Below, piece by piece: positions 41,681 through 50,348 of a stretch of 64,000 nucleotides of DNA. The notes beneath the pieces are model-generated. The model saw only the letters and a program-made list of their open reading frames with translations, did not search any database and was not told the origin of the DNA. Numbering within the stretch: position 1 is the stretch's first letter; every line of letters begins with the position of its first letter. The stretch lies in contig DFYR01000040.1 of the NCBI GenBank assembly GCA_002383375.1, forward strand, positions 1-64,000, in the 5' to 3' direction. The stretch comes from Spirochaetaceae bacterium UBA4077. GTDB lineage: Bacteria; Spirochaetota; Spirochaetia; Treponematales; Rectinemataceae. The translations under genes and the position numbers were made by a program.

Positions 41681-42868
41681 ATGAAAAAACACCTGAAAGG
41701 CAACGTGTACTGGGTGGGCAAGATCGATTGGGAGCTCAAGAAGTTCCACGGCGAGGAATACTCGACCCACAAAGGTTCGAGCTACAATTCCTACGTTGTC
41801 CAGGAAGAGAAAACAGTACTCGTGGATACGGTATGGCTTCCCTTCGCCAAGGAGTTCGTGGACAATCTGGAGGCCGAGGGAATTCTCGACAAGCTGGACG
41901 CTGTCGTGCAGAACCATGGTGAAGTGGACCATTCGGGCGCCCTGCCCGAATTGCTGCGCCGCCGGCCGGACCTGCCAATATACTGCACTGCCAACGCGGT
42001 GAAGTCTCTCAAGGGCCAGTACCACGAAGACTGGAACTTCAAGGTGGTGAAGACCGGGGATTCGCTGGATCTGGGCAATGGCAGGAAGTTCGTCTTCGTG
42101 GATGCGCGGATGCTCCACTGGCCCGACTCCATGTTTTCCTACCTCGCCGGCGAAGCCATCCTCTTCTCCAACGACGCCTTCGGCCAGCACTACGCCTCCG
42201 AGCTTCTCTTCAACGATCTGGTGGACCAGGACGAGCTCTACGACGAATGCATCAAGTACTACGCCAACATCCTCACCCCCTTCAGCCCCCTGGTCACGGC
42301 CAAGATCAACGAAGTGGTCGGCCTGAACCTTCCCGTGGACATGATCGCCACCAGCCACGGAATTGTATGGCGCAAGGATCCGCTGCAGATCGTCACAAAG
42401 TACGCTGAATGGGCCAAGGAGTATAAGGAAGACCGCATCACCATCATCTACGACTCCATGTGGGGCGGTACCAGGAAACTGGCGGAAGGCATCGCCAAGG
42501 GCATAGTCGAAGCCTCGCCCTCCACCGAGGTCAGGCTCCACAACGTGGGCAAATCGGACAAGAACGACGCCATCACCGACGTATTCCGCTCCCGGGCTAT
42601 CCTCGTAGGCTCGCCGACCATCGGCCAGGGAATTCTCTCTGCGGTGGCCGGTATTCTGGAGGAAATCAAGGGCCTGAAATTTAAGGGCAAGAAGGCTGGC
42701 GTCTTCGGCTGCTACGGCTGGTCCGGCGAAGGCAACAAGGTCCTGGCAGAAAACCTCAAGGCCAGCGGCTTCGAGCCGGTGGGCGAAGGGCTTAAAAACC
42801 AGTGGAACCCCGACGATGCCGGCTTCGCCGCGGCGGTAGAATTTGGGAAGAAGATAGCCAAGGCTTAA
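41681..42868 (+). CDS. fprA: Flavodiiron protein (FprA/A-type flavoprotein)
   Basis: A 395-residue oxygen (or nitric oxide) reductase of anaerobes. The start at 41681 has GGGAGG upstream. The N-terminal metallo-beta-lactamase-like domain carries the diiron ligands in NHGEVDHSGALPE (HxExDH), DARMLHWPDS and TSHGIVWR. The C-terminal flavodoxin domain (about 255-395) starts TIIYDSMWGGTRKLAEGIAKGI and has GSPTIGQGIL and GCYGWSGEG loops. No rubredoxin domain is fused. Codon bias suggests high expression. Confidence 0.95.
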   Translation: MKKHLKGNVYWVGKIDWELKKFHGEEYSTHKGSSYNSYVVQEEKTVLVDTVWLPFAKEFVDNLEAEGILDKLDAVVQNHGEVDHSGALPELLRRRPDLPIYCTANAVKSLKGQYHEDWNFKVVKTGDSLDLGNGRKFVFVDARMLHWPDSMFSYLAGEAILFSNDAFGQHYASELLFNDLVDQDELYDECIKYYANILTPFSPLVTAKINEVVGLNLPVDMIATSHGIVWRKDPLQIVTKYAEWAKEYKEDRITIIYDSMWGGTRKLAEGIAKGIVEASPSTEVRLHNVGKSDKNDAITDVFRSRAILVGSPTIGQGILSAVAGILEEIKGLKFKGKKAGVFGCYGWSGEGNKVLAENLKASGFEPVGEGLKNQWNPDDAGFAAAVEFGKKIAKA

Positions 42869-42955
42869 ACCGCGGGGCGGGCGACCTGCAGGGCGAGCGG
42901 CCTACCGGGCGGACGGCTTACGTGACAAGCGGCTTGTGGGGCGGGCAGCCCGTAT

Positions 42956-43567
42956 TTAACGGGCTCCACCCTGTCCGAATAGTCGATCGAGCGTCTTCTC
43001 ATAGGCCTCGTACCCGAGAAAGTCGTAGAGTTCCGCTCTGGTCTGCATTAAGTCGATGACGCGTTCCTGGCTCCCCTCCTGGCGGATCGCCCGCATTACC
43101 TCCAAAGCCGCGCGCTGCATGGCGCGGGTGGCCGAGAGGGGGTAGAGAAGCATGGCGACGCCCTGCTCGCGCAGCTGATCCCTGGTAAAGCAGGGCGTGG
43201 CGCCGAATTCGGTCATGTTGGCGAGCACGGGGGCCTTCACTGCCTCGCAGACCTTTCCGTACATCTCCAAATCCGTCATGGCTTCGGCGAATATAGTGTC
43301 GGCCCCCGCTTCGACATAGGCACAGGCGCGATCTATCACCCCCGAGAGACCCTCGCTCTGCAGCGCATCCGTACGGGCCATGAGCACAAAACCGGGATCG
43401 GTCTTGGCGTCGGCCGCCGCCTTAACCCGGTCGACCATCTCGCCTGCGGATACAATTGCCTTGTTAGGACGGTGACCGCAGCGTTTCTGCGCTACCTGGT
43501 CTTCGATATGGACCGCCGCCGCCCCGGCGGCTGCGCTGACCTTCTCGCGCTCGCAGTGTTCCTCCAT
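42956..43567 (-). pseudogene. prpB: 5'-truncated isocitrate lyase/PEP mutase family (PrpB-like) gene remnant
   Basis: The frame encodes about 203 residues matching the C-terminal two thirds of 2-methylisocitrate lyase: [25 protein letters not shown] (with the catalytic KRCGH), [28 protein letters not shown] and [11 protein letters not shown]. About 95 N-terminal residues, including the usual Mg-binding DADTGFG segment, are missing. At the matching place upstream the frame reads [11 protein letters not shown], with those aspartates lost. I see no intact N-terminal part in any frame up to the next gene, so the enzyme is probably inactive. Confidence 0.7.
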
Positions 43568-43753
43568 CTGCTTTCCACGGCCTGCGGCGGCAAAGACAGG
43601 GATTTGCCTTAGATATAAACGCGGAAAAAGGCCGAACGATGCCAGGCACTCTTCAATAGCGCTCCAGTCCCTGTAACGGCTTAGCCAGTTTTAGGACTTG
43701 CCTCGCCACTATCGACCTTGCCCCAACGATTGCACTCCCCCATAATCAGAGCC

Positions 43754-44188
43754 ATGACAGAACAGAACCCATATTTCCACAAGACCCAGTACTACGAAAC
43801 CGACCAGATGGGCATCGTCCACCATTCGAATTTTATACGTTGGTTTGAGGAAGCGCGAACCGATCTTCTCGAGCGCGCCGGCTTGAGCTACGACCAAATG
43901 GAGAAGCTGGACATAATCGTTCCGGTGCTCGCTGCTTCCTGCGAGTACAAAACGAGCGTCCGCTACGGGGAAACCGTCGCAATAATCGCAACGGTCGAAT
44001 CGTATACAGGTTTACGGTTAACCATTTCGTATCGCGTGATCGACTCAGCCTCAGGCCAGCTGCGGGCGACCGGCGAAACGCGGCACGCCTTCCTGGATCG
44101 TAATTTTAAGCCTTCGCCCCTGCAGAGAAACCATCCGGAGGTAGACAGATTCATGAGGATTCTCGCACACAGCACAAGCCCGAAATAA
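43754..44188 (+). CDS. Acyl-CoA thioesterase, YbgC/4-hydroxybenzoyl-CoA type
   Basis: A 144-residue hot-dog-fold protein. The start at 43754 is chosen by homology (TEQNPYFHKTQYYETDQMG); the ribosome-binding site is weak. The family signature YYETDQMGIVHHSNFIRWFEEAR contains the catalytic Asp. It hydrolyses short or aromatic acyl-CoA esters; in the Tol-Pal context the homologue is YbgC, but no tol genes are present here. Confidence 0.88.
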   Translation: MTEQNPYFHKTQYYETDQMGIVHHSNFIRWFEEARTDLLERAGLSYDQMEKLDIIVPVLAASCEYKTSVRYGETVAIIATVESYTGLRLTISYRVIDSASGQLRATGETRHAFLDRNFKPSPLQRNHPEVDRFMRILAHSTSPK

Positions 44189-44267
44189 TCACTGTGAGCA
44201 ATGCTGCTTCTGAAGCTTTTCGCTACACGCTTCGATGCAGTACTTTAATTTTTGAAAGGAGTTCGTC

Positions 44268-44450
44268 ATGGACAACAAGGAAAAGGTAATCCAGGCATTC
44301 AAGACTTCCGCCAAAGCATTGAGCGCGGCTCAGGTAGCCCAGGCCACACAAGTGGAGAAAAAAGAAGTGGACAAGATAATGGGCGCCCTCAAAAAGGAAG
44401 GCAAGCTCGAGTCTCCCAAGGCTTGCTTCTGGCAGTGGAAGAAGGCATAA
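44268..44450 (+). CDS. Small winged-helix-like protein
   Basis: A 60-residue basic protein with a good ribosome-binding site (AAAGGAG). The sequence folds in outline as helix-helix-recognition helix-wing: KVIQAFKTSAKALSAAQVAQ, then KEVDKIMGALKKEGKLESP and a final CFWQWKK strand. This resembles stand-alone winged-helix domains of the MarR/ArsR/selenocysteine-factor type. It could bind DNA or RNA as a dimer. Its gene lies 24 bases before the dehydrogenase gene and may regulate it. Confidence 0.7.
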   Translation: MDNKEKVIQAFKTSAKALSAAQVAQATQVEKKEVDKIMGALKKEGKLESPKACFWQWKKA

Positions 44451-44474
44451 ATCGCTCAAAAGGAGGGCTAGTGC

Positions 44475-45338
44475 ATGAAAACGATTGCGGTGCTAGGGCT
44501 GGGCAATATGGGTTTCAACATTGCGGCTAATATCCTGAAGGCTGGTTATGAGCTGAGAGTCTACAACCGGAGTGAGGGAAGGGATGGGGCACTGGTGAAG
44601 CAGGGGGCGAAGAGGGCTGCCAGCCCCGCCGATGCGGTTCGGGGTGCCGACGCAGTGGTATCGGTGGTAGGGGATGATGATGCTTCCAGAGCTATGTGGC
44701 TCGGCGGACAGGGCGCACTGGCGGCTGCTCCGCCGGGCTGCTGCATTGTGGAGTGCAGTACTCTCTCCCTGGCCTGGGTGAAGGAACTGAGCGCCCTGGC
44801 TCAGGAACACAGCCTGCGGTTTGCGGATGCAGGCCTGGGCGGAGGTCCCGGCAGCATTCCCGGCGGTACGATGAACCTCTTCGTGGGCGCCGAGCAGGCG
44901 ACCTTCGACGCCGTCCAACCCTTGCTCGCTGCCTTCAGCAAGCGGCAGTTCAGGTTCGGTCCCCCGGGTTCTGGCATGGCCTACAAGCTCATCAACAACA
45001 TGCTCATCGATGTGCAGGTTTCTGCTCTTGCCGAAGCCCTGGCTATGATGGAGAAGGCAGGCATCGACATGGGAGAGGCTGAGAAAGCGATGATGGGCGG
45101 TTCCTTCTCCAGCCCCGCCGTGACATCCAACCTCAGGGACATGATGGCCGCCAGCTACGAGCCCGTGTCCTTCCAGCTGCGCTGGATGCGCAAGGACGCG
45201 GACTATATGAATCGTTTCGCTGAAGAAAAGGGCGTCAAACTTCCCGTCGCAGCGGCGGCGAGAAAGCTCTTGGAGGAGGCGGCTTCCAAGGGCTGGTTGT
45301 CCAGGAACTGGACCGTGATCCGGGAGCTGTACAGGTAA
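44475..45338 (+). CDS. NAD(P)-dependent beta-hydroxyacid dehydrogenase (3-hydroxyisobutyrate/tartronate-semialdehyde reductase family)
   Basis: A 287-residue oxidoreductase. N-terminal Rossmann motif IAVLGLGNMGFNIAANIL, the substrate motif DAGLGGGPGSIPGGTMN (usual DAPVSGG form altered to DAGLGGG), catalytic lysine in AYKLINNMLIDVQ and the C-terminal LRWMRKDADYMNRFA. Members include GarR and GlxR. The changed substrate loop suggests a variant acid. It may take part in acid-sugar breakdown encoded downstream, although the FRG gene separates them. Confidence 0.9.
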   Translation: MKTIAVLGLGNMGFNIAANILKAGYELRVYNRSEGRDGALVKQGAKRAASPADAVRGADAVVSVVGDDDASRAMWLGGQGALAAAPPGCCIVECSTLSLAWVKELSALAQEHSLRFADAGLGGGPGSIPGGTMNLFVGAEQATFDAVQPLLAAFSKRQFRFGPPGSGMAYKLINNMLIDVQVSALAEALAMMEKAGIDMGEAEKAMMGGSFSSPAVTSNLRDMMAASYEPVSFQLRWMRKDADYMNRFAEEKGVKLPVAAAARKLLEEAASKGWLSRNWTVIRELYR

Positions 45339-45376
45339 TCAGGCGGTGCCGAGAGCAGCTTCCGTTCGCTTCCTGC

Positions 45377-46429
45377 TCAGCCCAGCCTCCGGCGAAGCCG
45401 ATAGGCGATGTCCTGGACGCTCATTGCCGCTCCTGGGGTTAAGCCGATCGGCGCTTCTCGTGAATCCTTTTCATCATCGCTGTGCGGGTCATTATGATTT
45501 GGCGCGAAAAGCAGGCCTTCCAGGCTGACCACCGCACTCCTCAAGGTGGAGCAGAGCGAGAGCATGGGGTCTTCTTCGGGGCCGGGAAACAGAAGCCTGT
45601 CATCTATTTTCCCGGGAGCATTGTCCCAGAATTCTTTGCTTGCGGGTATGGTGAATTTCGCCACGAGTCTGCGGTTGAAATCGAGTTCGTTCTTGTCCTC
45701 GTAATTATCGCTAATGTCTACGGTGCCTGCCAACAGAGCATCCTGGAAATAGGGACGCCGGGCCAGGGAGGGGCAGACGGAGAGAAGCCGCACCGACACA
45801 ATTTCCTCCCGGGAATCTATGGATATGCCTCCGGTCGGGAAAGGAATGGCGAGCACGTAAAGGTAGGCTCTCTCGGAGGCAGGCTCTGGCTGAAGTCCCT
45901 GATCTGGTTCTGCGGTCGTGTTCGTGGCTGACACGAAGCCGGTCTCTACAAGGCCAGGCGACGAGTAGCCGGGCGAGGAACTCCACTGGGCGAAAGAGCA
46001 GGCTGCCCTGAGGGACTGGCTCAAATCCAAAAGGGAGGTTTCGCAGACCTGGTAGTGCTGGAGAATGGACTGTTGAAGATAGCGCCGCTTACGAAGCTCG
46101 TCCCCTGCCCGCCTGTCGAGTTTTTTCGTTTCCTCTATTAGGATGGCTGAGAGCTCGTCGAGGAGGGTGAAGTCCCGCTCCACCCTGGCTTTGCTGAGGA
46201 CGTTCCTTCTATAAAGGGATGGATAGAGACTGCTCGCACCTGCCTTGTTGAGAAAATCTCTGGCCTGTCCCCGAAAGACCAAAAGATTCTCCCGGTTGAG
46301 ATAGGAAAGTTCGGCGACGATGCGGACAAGATCATTATAGCTTTCAACGGGGAAAGGCTCTGCCTTGGCTGCCGAGTCTCCGAAATGGGCTTTAAGCCTG
46401 CCGTCCAGCTGTGGCGTTATTTCTCTCAT
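45377..46429 (-). CDS. FRG-domain protein
   Basis: A 350-residue soluble protein. The FRG signature is present: LLVFRGQARDF with PSLYRR behind it (about 50-80), and the second conserved block ILQHYQVCETSLLDLSQSLRAACSFAQW (about 148-177). FRG domains occur in many bacteria and phages, often in mobile or defence islands, with unknown biochemistry. A low-complexity linker (about 192-208) precedes the C-terminal half. No mobile-element or defence gene flanks it. The first and last regions match nothing I recognise. Confidence 0.8.
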   Translation of the reverse strand: MREITPQLDGRLKAHFGDSAAKAEPFPVESYNDLVRIVAELSYLNRENLLVFRGQARDFLNKAGASSLYPSLYRRNVLSKARVERDFTLLDELSAILIEETKKLDRRAGDELRKRRYLQQSILQHYQVCETSLLDLSQSLRAACSFAQWSSSPGYSSPGLVETGFVSATNTTAEPDQGLQPEPASERAYLYVLAIPFPTGGISIDSREEIVSVRLLSVCPSLARRPYFQDALLAGTVDISDNYEDKNELDFNRRLVAKFTIPASKEFWDNAPGKIDDRLLFPGPEEDPMLSLCSTLRSAVVSLEGLLFAPNHNDPHSDDEKDSREAPIGLTPGAAMSVQDIAYRLRRRLG

Positions 46430-46736
46430 GCATTCTTAGTACAATAGTAAGGGTTCCAAGACAATACTTCCCCCGATCGATGTCAGACTATAATAGAGAT
46501 GTCCTCCGATCGAACTACATTTAAACGCTCCGGGCATACGTTTTCTCATCGAGATTCTCTTCTCCGGCGAAAACTGATGAAAATATTATCACTGGTGGCG
46601 ATTTTGCAACCAATACTGCTATCTGGCTGATAAGTTTTGTTCCAGTTTGACATTATTCGGCATTGCAGATAGAAGAATTCTTCGCGGTGCTTGGGGAATG
46701 CTTCCCCCTTTATGCAGTAAGCGCTGATTAGAATTA
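46430..46736. other. Gene-free region upstream of the acid-sugar regulon
   Basis: No convincing gene; AT-rich compared with its flanks. It contains two short perfect palindromic elements: GAAGAATTCTTC (46672-46683) and GGGGAA-TGC-TTCCCC (46693-46707). Either could be an enhancer site for the sigma-54 activator encoded at the far end of the cluster. Confidence 0.55.
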
Positions 46737-46753
46737 TTGGCACGGATCCTGCA
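46737..46753 (+). promoter_or_regulatory. Sigma-54 promoter of the acid-sugar regulon
   Basis: TTGGCACG (46737-46744) and CTGCA (46749-46753) give the invariant GG (-24) and GC (-12) with exactly ten bases between, matching consensus at all but one key position. Counting from the -12 GC, transcription should start at about 46764, one or two bases before the ATG of the kinase gene. Confidence 0.8.
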
Positions 46754-46765
46754 AATATATCGGTA

Positions 46766-48094
46766 ATGGACTCACCATGGTTTATCATTGCAGACGACTT
46801 CACCGGATCGGGTGATTCGGCTGTCCAGTTCAGAACCGCCGAACGCCCAGCCCGATTTCTTCTGGATCTAAGCCAGAAAAACCTTACATCACTCGAGCTG
46901 TCAGCCTATGTGGTGAACAGCGATTCCAGATTTTTAACCAAGCTTGAAGCCTATGAAAGAGTTCGCGGCATCGCGCAGGCGATAGGCCAGAGAGCCTCGG
47001 GGAGACTTTATAAGAAAATCGATTCAACCCTAAGGGGTAATATCGCTGAGGAAGTGGCGGCGGTGATGGACGGGGCGGGATTCTCCCGGGCTCTTGTCTG
47101 TCCCGCGGCTCCGCGCAATGGCCGGACCGTTGTGGATGGCCTCTGCCTTGTCAACCAGAAACCGATCAACTCAGGCATTGTGGCCAGGGATCACTTTACC
47201 CCCGTTGACGACGCCTGCCTTGCTTCTCATTTTGAATCGAAATTTCCTGGCCTCATCGCTCCAATTTCATTAAAGGAACTACGCAAGGGCGCCAATGCTC
47301 TGGCTGAGACAGTGGAGCGCCTGAGCGCCCAAGGGAAAAAAATTTTCACCGCCGATGCGGAAAGCATCGAGGACTTAGCGCTTCTGGCCACCCTGGCTGA
47401 GCTTCCCGGCCTCCTGTGCGTGGGTTCCTCCGGCCTGGCCGAGGCACTGGCCAACCACAAGGGCGCTGGGCGGGCAGAAACTTCGCCGCAGGGCATCCAG
47501 AAGGTGCCGACGGAAAAGGCTGTCTTCTTTGTAGGCTCTGTCACTCCCACGAGTGCAGCCCAGTGTGCCTTTCTGGCCGCATCGGGCAGTGTGCAGCGAA
47601 TCGTCGTCGACGGCAGGAGCGCCGCCGACGAGCCTGCAAAGGAGATGGCTCGAATCCTCGCGGAAGCGGAAGCGCTGCCCGATGCGGCCCTCCTTTTCCA
47701 TACCAGTTCGGTAAAAAAAGGCGTTTCGGCTGAACATGCCCGCCTGATGGGAACGCGGATATCCCAGTTCATGGGCGAGCTGGCCTTGGAAGTAGCCCGG
47801 CGAAGGTCGGTGGACTTTCTTTTTGCCATGGGCGGCGATACCGCGGCCCGAATCGTTTCCAGCCTGGGCGCTGACTATATCGATTTTACCGACGAGATCC
47901 TCCCGGGGCTCCCCTATGGCATCTGCCGGTCCAGCGCCCTCGGGGCAGATTTGAAGTTTGCCTGCAAGTCCGGCGGCTTCGGGGCAATGGACGCCTTGGT
48001 GCAGGTTTTGGACAGAGTGACGGGCATACCCTTCCAGGCTAAAGCGGTCCTTGAGGAGCGCTCGCCTGCTTTAATCAAGGAGAAAAACTCATGA
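46766..48094 (+). CDS. Four-carbon acid-sugar kinase (DUF1537; OtnK/DtnK/LtnK family)
   Basis: A 442-residue kinase phosphorylating a tetronate such as D-threonate, D-erythronate or L-threonate. N-domain motif FIIADDFTGSGDSAVQF, LYKKIDSTLRGNI and CPAAPRNGRTVVDG; C-domain GSVTPTSAAQ and the ATP-binding FAMGGDTAARIVSSLG. No ribosome-binding site is visible, in agreement with the leaderless transcript predicted from the sigma-54 promoter. It overlaps the dehydrogenase gene by four bases. The product would be the substrate of the PdxA-type enzymes two genes downstream. Confidence 0.93.
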   Translation: MDSPWFIIADDFTGSGDSAVQFRTAERPARFLLDLSQKNLTSLELSAYVVNSDSRFLTKLEAYERVRGIAQAIGQRASGRLYKKIDSTLRGNIAEEVAAVMDGAGFSRALVCPAAPRNGRTVVDGLCLVNQKPINSGIVARDHFTPVDDACLASHFESKFPGLIAPISLKELRKGANALAETVERLSAQGKKIFTADAESIEDLALLATLAELPGLLCVGSSGLAEALANHKGAGRAETSPQGIQKVPTEKAVFFVGSVTPTSAAQCAFLAASGSVQRIVVDGRSAADEPAKEMARILAEAEALPDAALLFHTSSVKKGVSAEHARLMGTRISQFMGELALEVARRRSVDFLFAMGGDTAARIVSSLGADYIDFTDEILPGLPYGICRSSALGADLKFACKSGGFGAMDALVQVLDRVTGIPFQAKAVLEERSPALIKEKNS

Positions 48095-49248
48095 TTCCAT
48101 TTTCCATTGCATCGCCCTCTCGGCTGGAGTTCGGACCGGGCAAGCTCGCTCTGGTTCCTTCCATTGTCAAGACTCTTACTCCATCGGGACTTGTCCTGGT
48201 ATTGAGCGACAAGGGGGTTTCGCAGACCGGTACGCCTTCCAAGGTGGTCGAAGCCCTTGGGAGCGTGGGGTATACGGTATCCTTGGTGGATTCCGTGCCT
48301 CCCGAGCCTTCTATCCACGACCTGGACAGGGTGGCGGCCGGCCTGAAGGGTAGCGCGGCGGCCATAGTGGCCATAGGCGGCGGCTCGGTGATGGATGCAG
48401 CCAAGATCCTGGCCGTGCTGGCCGGTAAGGGCTGGAGTACCGCCGAGCTGGCCGAACGGGGCGTTCCCGGAAGGGGTATCCCTACGGTGATGATTCCCAC
48501 CACCGCGGGTACCGGTTCCGAGTCGACGCCCAACGCCATCGTCCTCTTCCCCGAAAAAAACCTCAAAGTGGGCATCGTGAGTCCCTATTTCATGCCCGAC
48601 AGGGTAGTGCTGGATCCGGAGCTGATCCTGGGGCTTCCGCCTAAGCTCACCGCCTCCACCGGCGTGGACGCATTCTGTCATCTGCTGGAGTGCTTTATCT
48701 CGAAAAAGGCCAATCCCATGAGCGACATGATGGCCCGGGAAGGTATGCGACTCCTTTTGCCCGCTCTCCCCCTGGCCTATAAAAACGGCTCTGACATAGA
48801 AGCACGCTCGGCTACGCTTCTGGCGGCATATTACGGCGGCGCCTGCATCGCCTCATCGGGAACGACGGCCATCCACGCCCTTTCCTACCCTCTGGGCGGC
48901 ACGTATAGGGTGCCCCACGGCGTATCCAACGCCGCCCTCCTGGTGCCGGTCATGAGCTATCAAAAGAAGAAAATAGCTCCCCGGTTGGCCGAGGCGGCCA
49001 GGGCTATCGGGCTGGTTGGTGCCGGTGGAGGATCAGGCGCGGATGAAGAGGCCGATCTCCTCCTACAGAGTCTGGACAGCCTGGTAAAGGAATTGAAGAT
49101 TCCCACAAGCCTGAAGGATCTGGGAGTCCCCGACGGCGCCCTGGCTTCCCTCACCGAGGCGGCTTACGGCGTACGCAGGCTTTTGGACAACAACCCGGTG
49201 GACTTAAGCCGGGAGGATATTCGGACAATTTACGAGCTGGTGAAGTGA
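48091..49248 (+). CDS. Iron-containing alcohol dehydrogenase
   Basis: A 385-residue group-III alcohol dehydrogenase. NAD-binding GGGSVMDAAKILAVL, PTTAGTGSESTPNAIV, metal-ligand region GVDAFCHLLECFISKKANP and HALSYPLGGTYRVPHGVSNA with the conserved histidines. Substrates in this family range from butanol to hydroxyacids. Between the kinase and PdxA genes it may interconvert a sugar acid and its semialdehyde. It is translationally coupled to the kinase. Confidence 0.93.
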   Translation: MIPFSIASPSRLEFGPGKLALVPSIVKTLTPSGLVLVLSDKGVSQTGTPSKVVEALGSVGYTVSLVDSVPPEPSIHDLDRVAAGLKGSAAAIVAIGGGSVMDAAKILAVLAGKGWSTAELAERGVPGRGIPTVMIPTTAGTGSESTPNAIVLFPEKNLKVGIVSPYFMPDRVVLDPELILGLPPKLTASTGVDAFCHLLECFISKKANPMSDMMAREGMRLLLPALPLAYKNGSDIEARSATLLAAYYGGACIASSGTTAIHALSYPLGGTYRVPHGVSNAALLVPVMSYQKKKIAPRLAEAARAIGLVGAGGGSGADEEADLLLQSLDSLVKELKIPTSLKDLGVPDGALASLTEAAYGVRRLLDNNPVDLSREDIRTIYELVK

Positions 49249-49258
49249 GGAAGCCGAA

Positions 49259-50344
49259 ATGAGCGCGAACCTTGACCGGAGCCTCAGACCTCTGGTGGGG
49301 GTGACCATGGGAGATCCCGCGGGCATCGGTCCCGAGGTGATCGCCATGGCATTGAAGCGGGAAGATGTACGTGCTGCCGGAGAGTTTGTCGTTTACGGTT
49401 CCCCCGAAGCCATGGAGCGGGCTGCCGCGACTGTGGGGCTGGCTGCTCCCGTCAATGGGGCTGCCGATGTCGAACATTGCGTGTTTGGCGCCAACTTGAT
49501 CAACGTTGTGCGATGCGGTGAGCTTCCGCTGGCCGGGTATGAGTTGGGCAAGGTGTCGGCCGCCTGCGGAGCCCTGGCTTTCGAGTCGGTGCGCAGAGCC
49601 ATCGAGGACGCTCTCGCAGGGAAGATCCACGCTACCGCCACCGCTCCCCTCAACAAGGAAGCCCTGGCCCTGGCGGGCATCAAGTTCCCCGGCCATACGG
49701 AGATCTACGCCCATTTCACGGGCTCCAGCGAGTACGCCATGCTCCTCATGGAGGGCAACCTTCGGGTAGCCCATGTATCCACCCACGTTTCGCTGGCCGA
49801 TGCGATAAAAGCCGTTACCAAGCCAAGGGTGGAGAGTGTCATACGCCTGGTTCACGAAGCCTTGGCCGAGATGGGTATTTCAAAACCGCGCATCGCGGTG
49901 GCGGGCTTGAATCCCCATGCCGGGGAGAACGGTCTTTTCGGAAGAGAGGACATCGAGCATATCGTGCCTGCCGTAAAGTCTACGGTCGCGTTGGGCGCTC
50001 TCGGACCATTTCCTGCGGACTCGGTGTTCTCCAGGGCCGCTGGCGGTGAATTCGACGCGGTAATAGCCATGTACCACGACCAGGGACACATTGCCCTCAA
50101 GATGGTGGGATTCCGATACTGCGAATGCGCGCCCGACGCCCCCAGCATTTCGGGGATAAACGTGACCCTGGGATCTTCGGTGATCCGCTGCTCGGTGGAT
50201 CACGGCACTGCTTTCGACAGGGCGGGCAAGGGCACGGCGGATCCGGGCTCCATGGCCACGGCAATGATGACGGCGGCGGAGATGGCCGCCGGCAAGATAA
50301 GGCGAGAACGCGGAGACAAGGGCCAAGCGTCCCGCAAGGAGTGA
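49259..50344 (+). CDS. pdxA: PdxA-family 4-phospho-acid-sugar dehydrogenase, first paralogue
   Basis: A 361-residue member of the 4-hydroxythreonine-4-phosphate dehydrogenase family. Seen: GVTMGDPAGIGPEVIAMAL, TAPLNKEALALAGIKFPGHTE, VSTHVSLADAI, GLNPHAGENGLFG, MYHDQGHIALKM and SVDHGTAFDRAGKG, carrying the metal-binding histidines. Next to a DUF1537 kinase it is more likely a PdxA2-type enzyme oxidising and decarboxylating 4-phospho-threonate or -erythronate to dihydroxyacetone phosphate than a vitamin B6 enzyme. About 30 C-terminal residues are extra. Confidence 0.93.
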   Translation: MSANLDRSLRPLVGVTMGDPAGIGPEVIAMALKREDVRAAGEFVVYGSPEAMERAAATVGLAAPVNGAADVEHCVFGANLINVVRCGELPLAGYELGKVSAACGALAFESVRRAIEDALAGKIHATATAPLNKEALALAGIKFPGHTEIYAHFTGSSEYAMLLMEGNLRVAHVSTHVSLADAIKAVTKPRVESVIRLVHEALAEMGISKPRIAVAGLNPHAGENGLFGREDIEHIVPAVKSTVALGALGPFPADSVFSRAAGGEFDAVIAMYHDQGHIALKMVGFRYCECAPDAPSISGINVTLGSSVIRCSVDHGTAFDRAGKGTADPGSMATAMMTAAEMAAGKIRRERGDKGQASRKE

Positions 50345-50348
50345 GAAT

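Noticed and set aside
41627..42541. Antisense open frame of about 300 codons opposite the flavodiiron gene
   Set aside because: Same cause: high GC third positions in a strongly biased gene. The translated sequence is low in sense and shows no motif.
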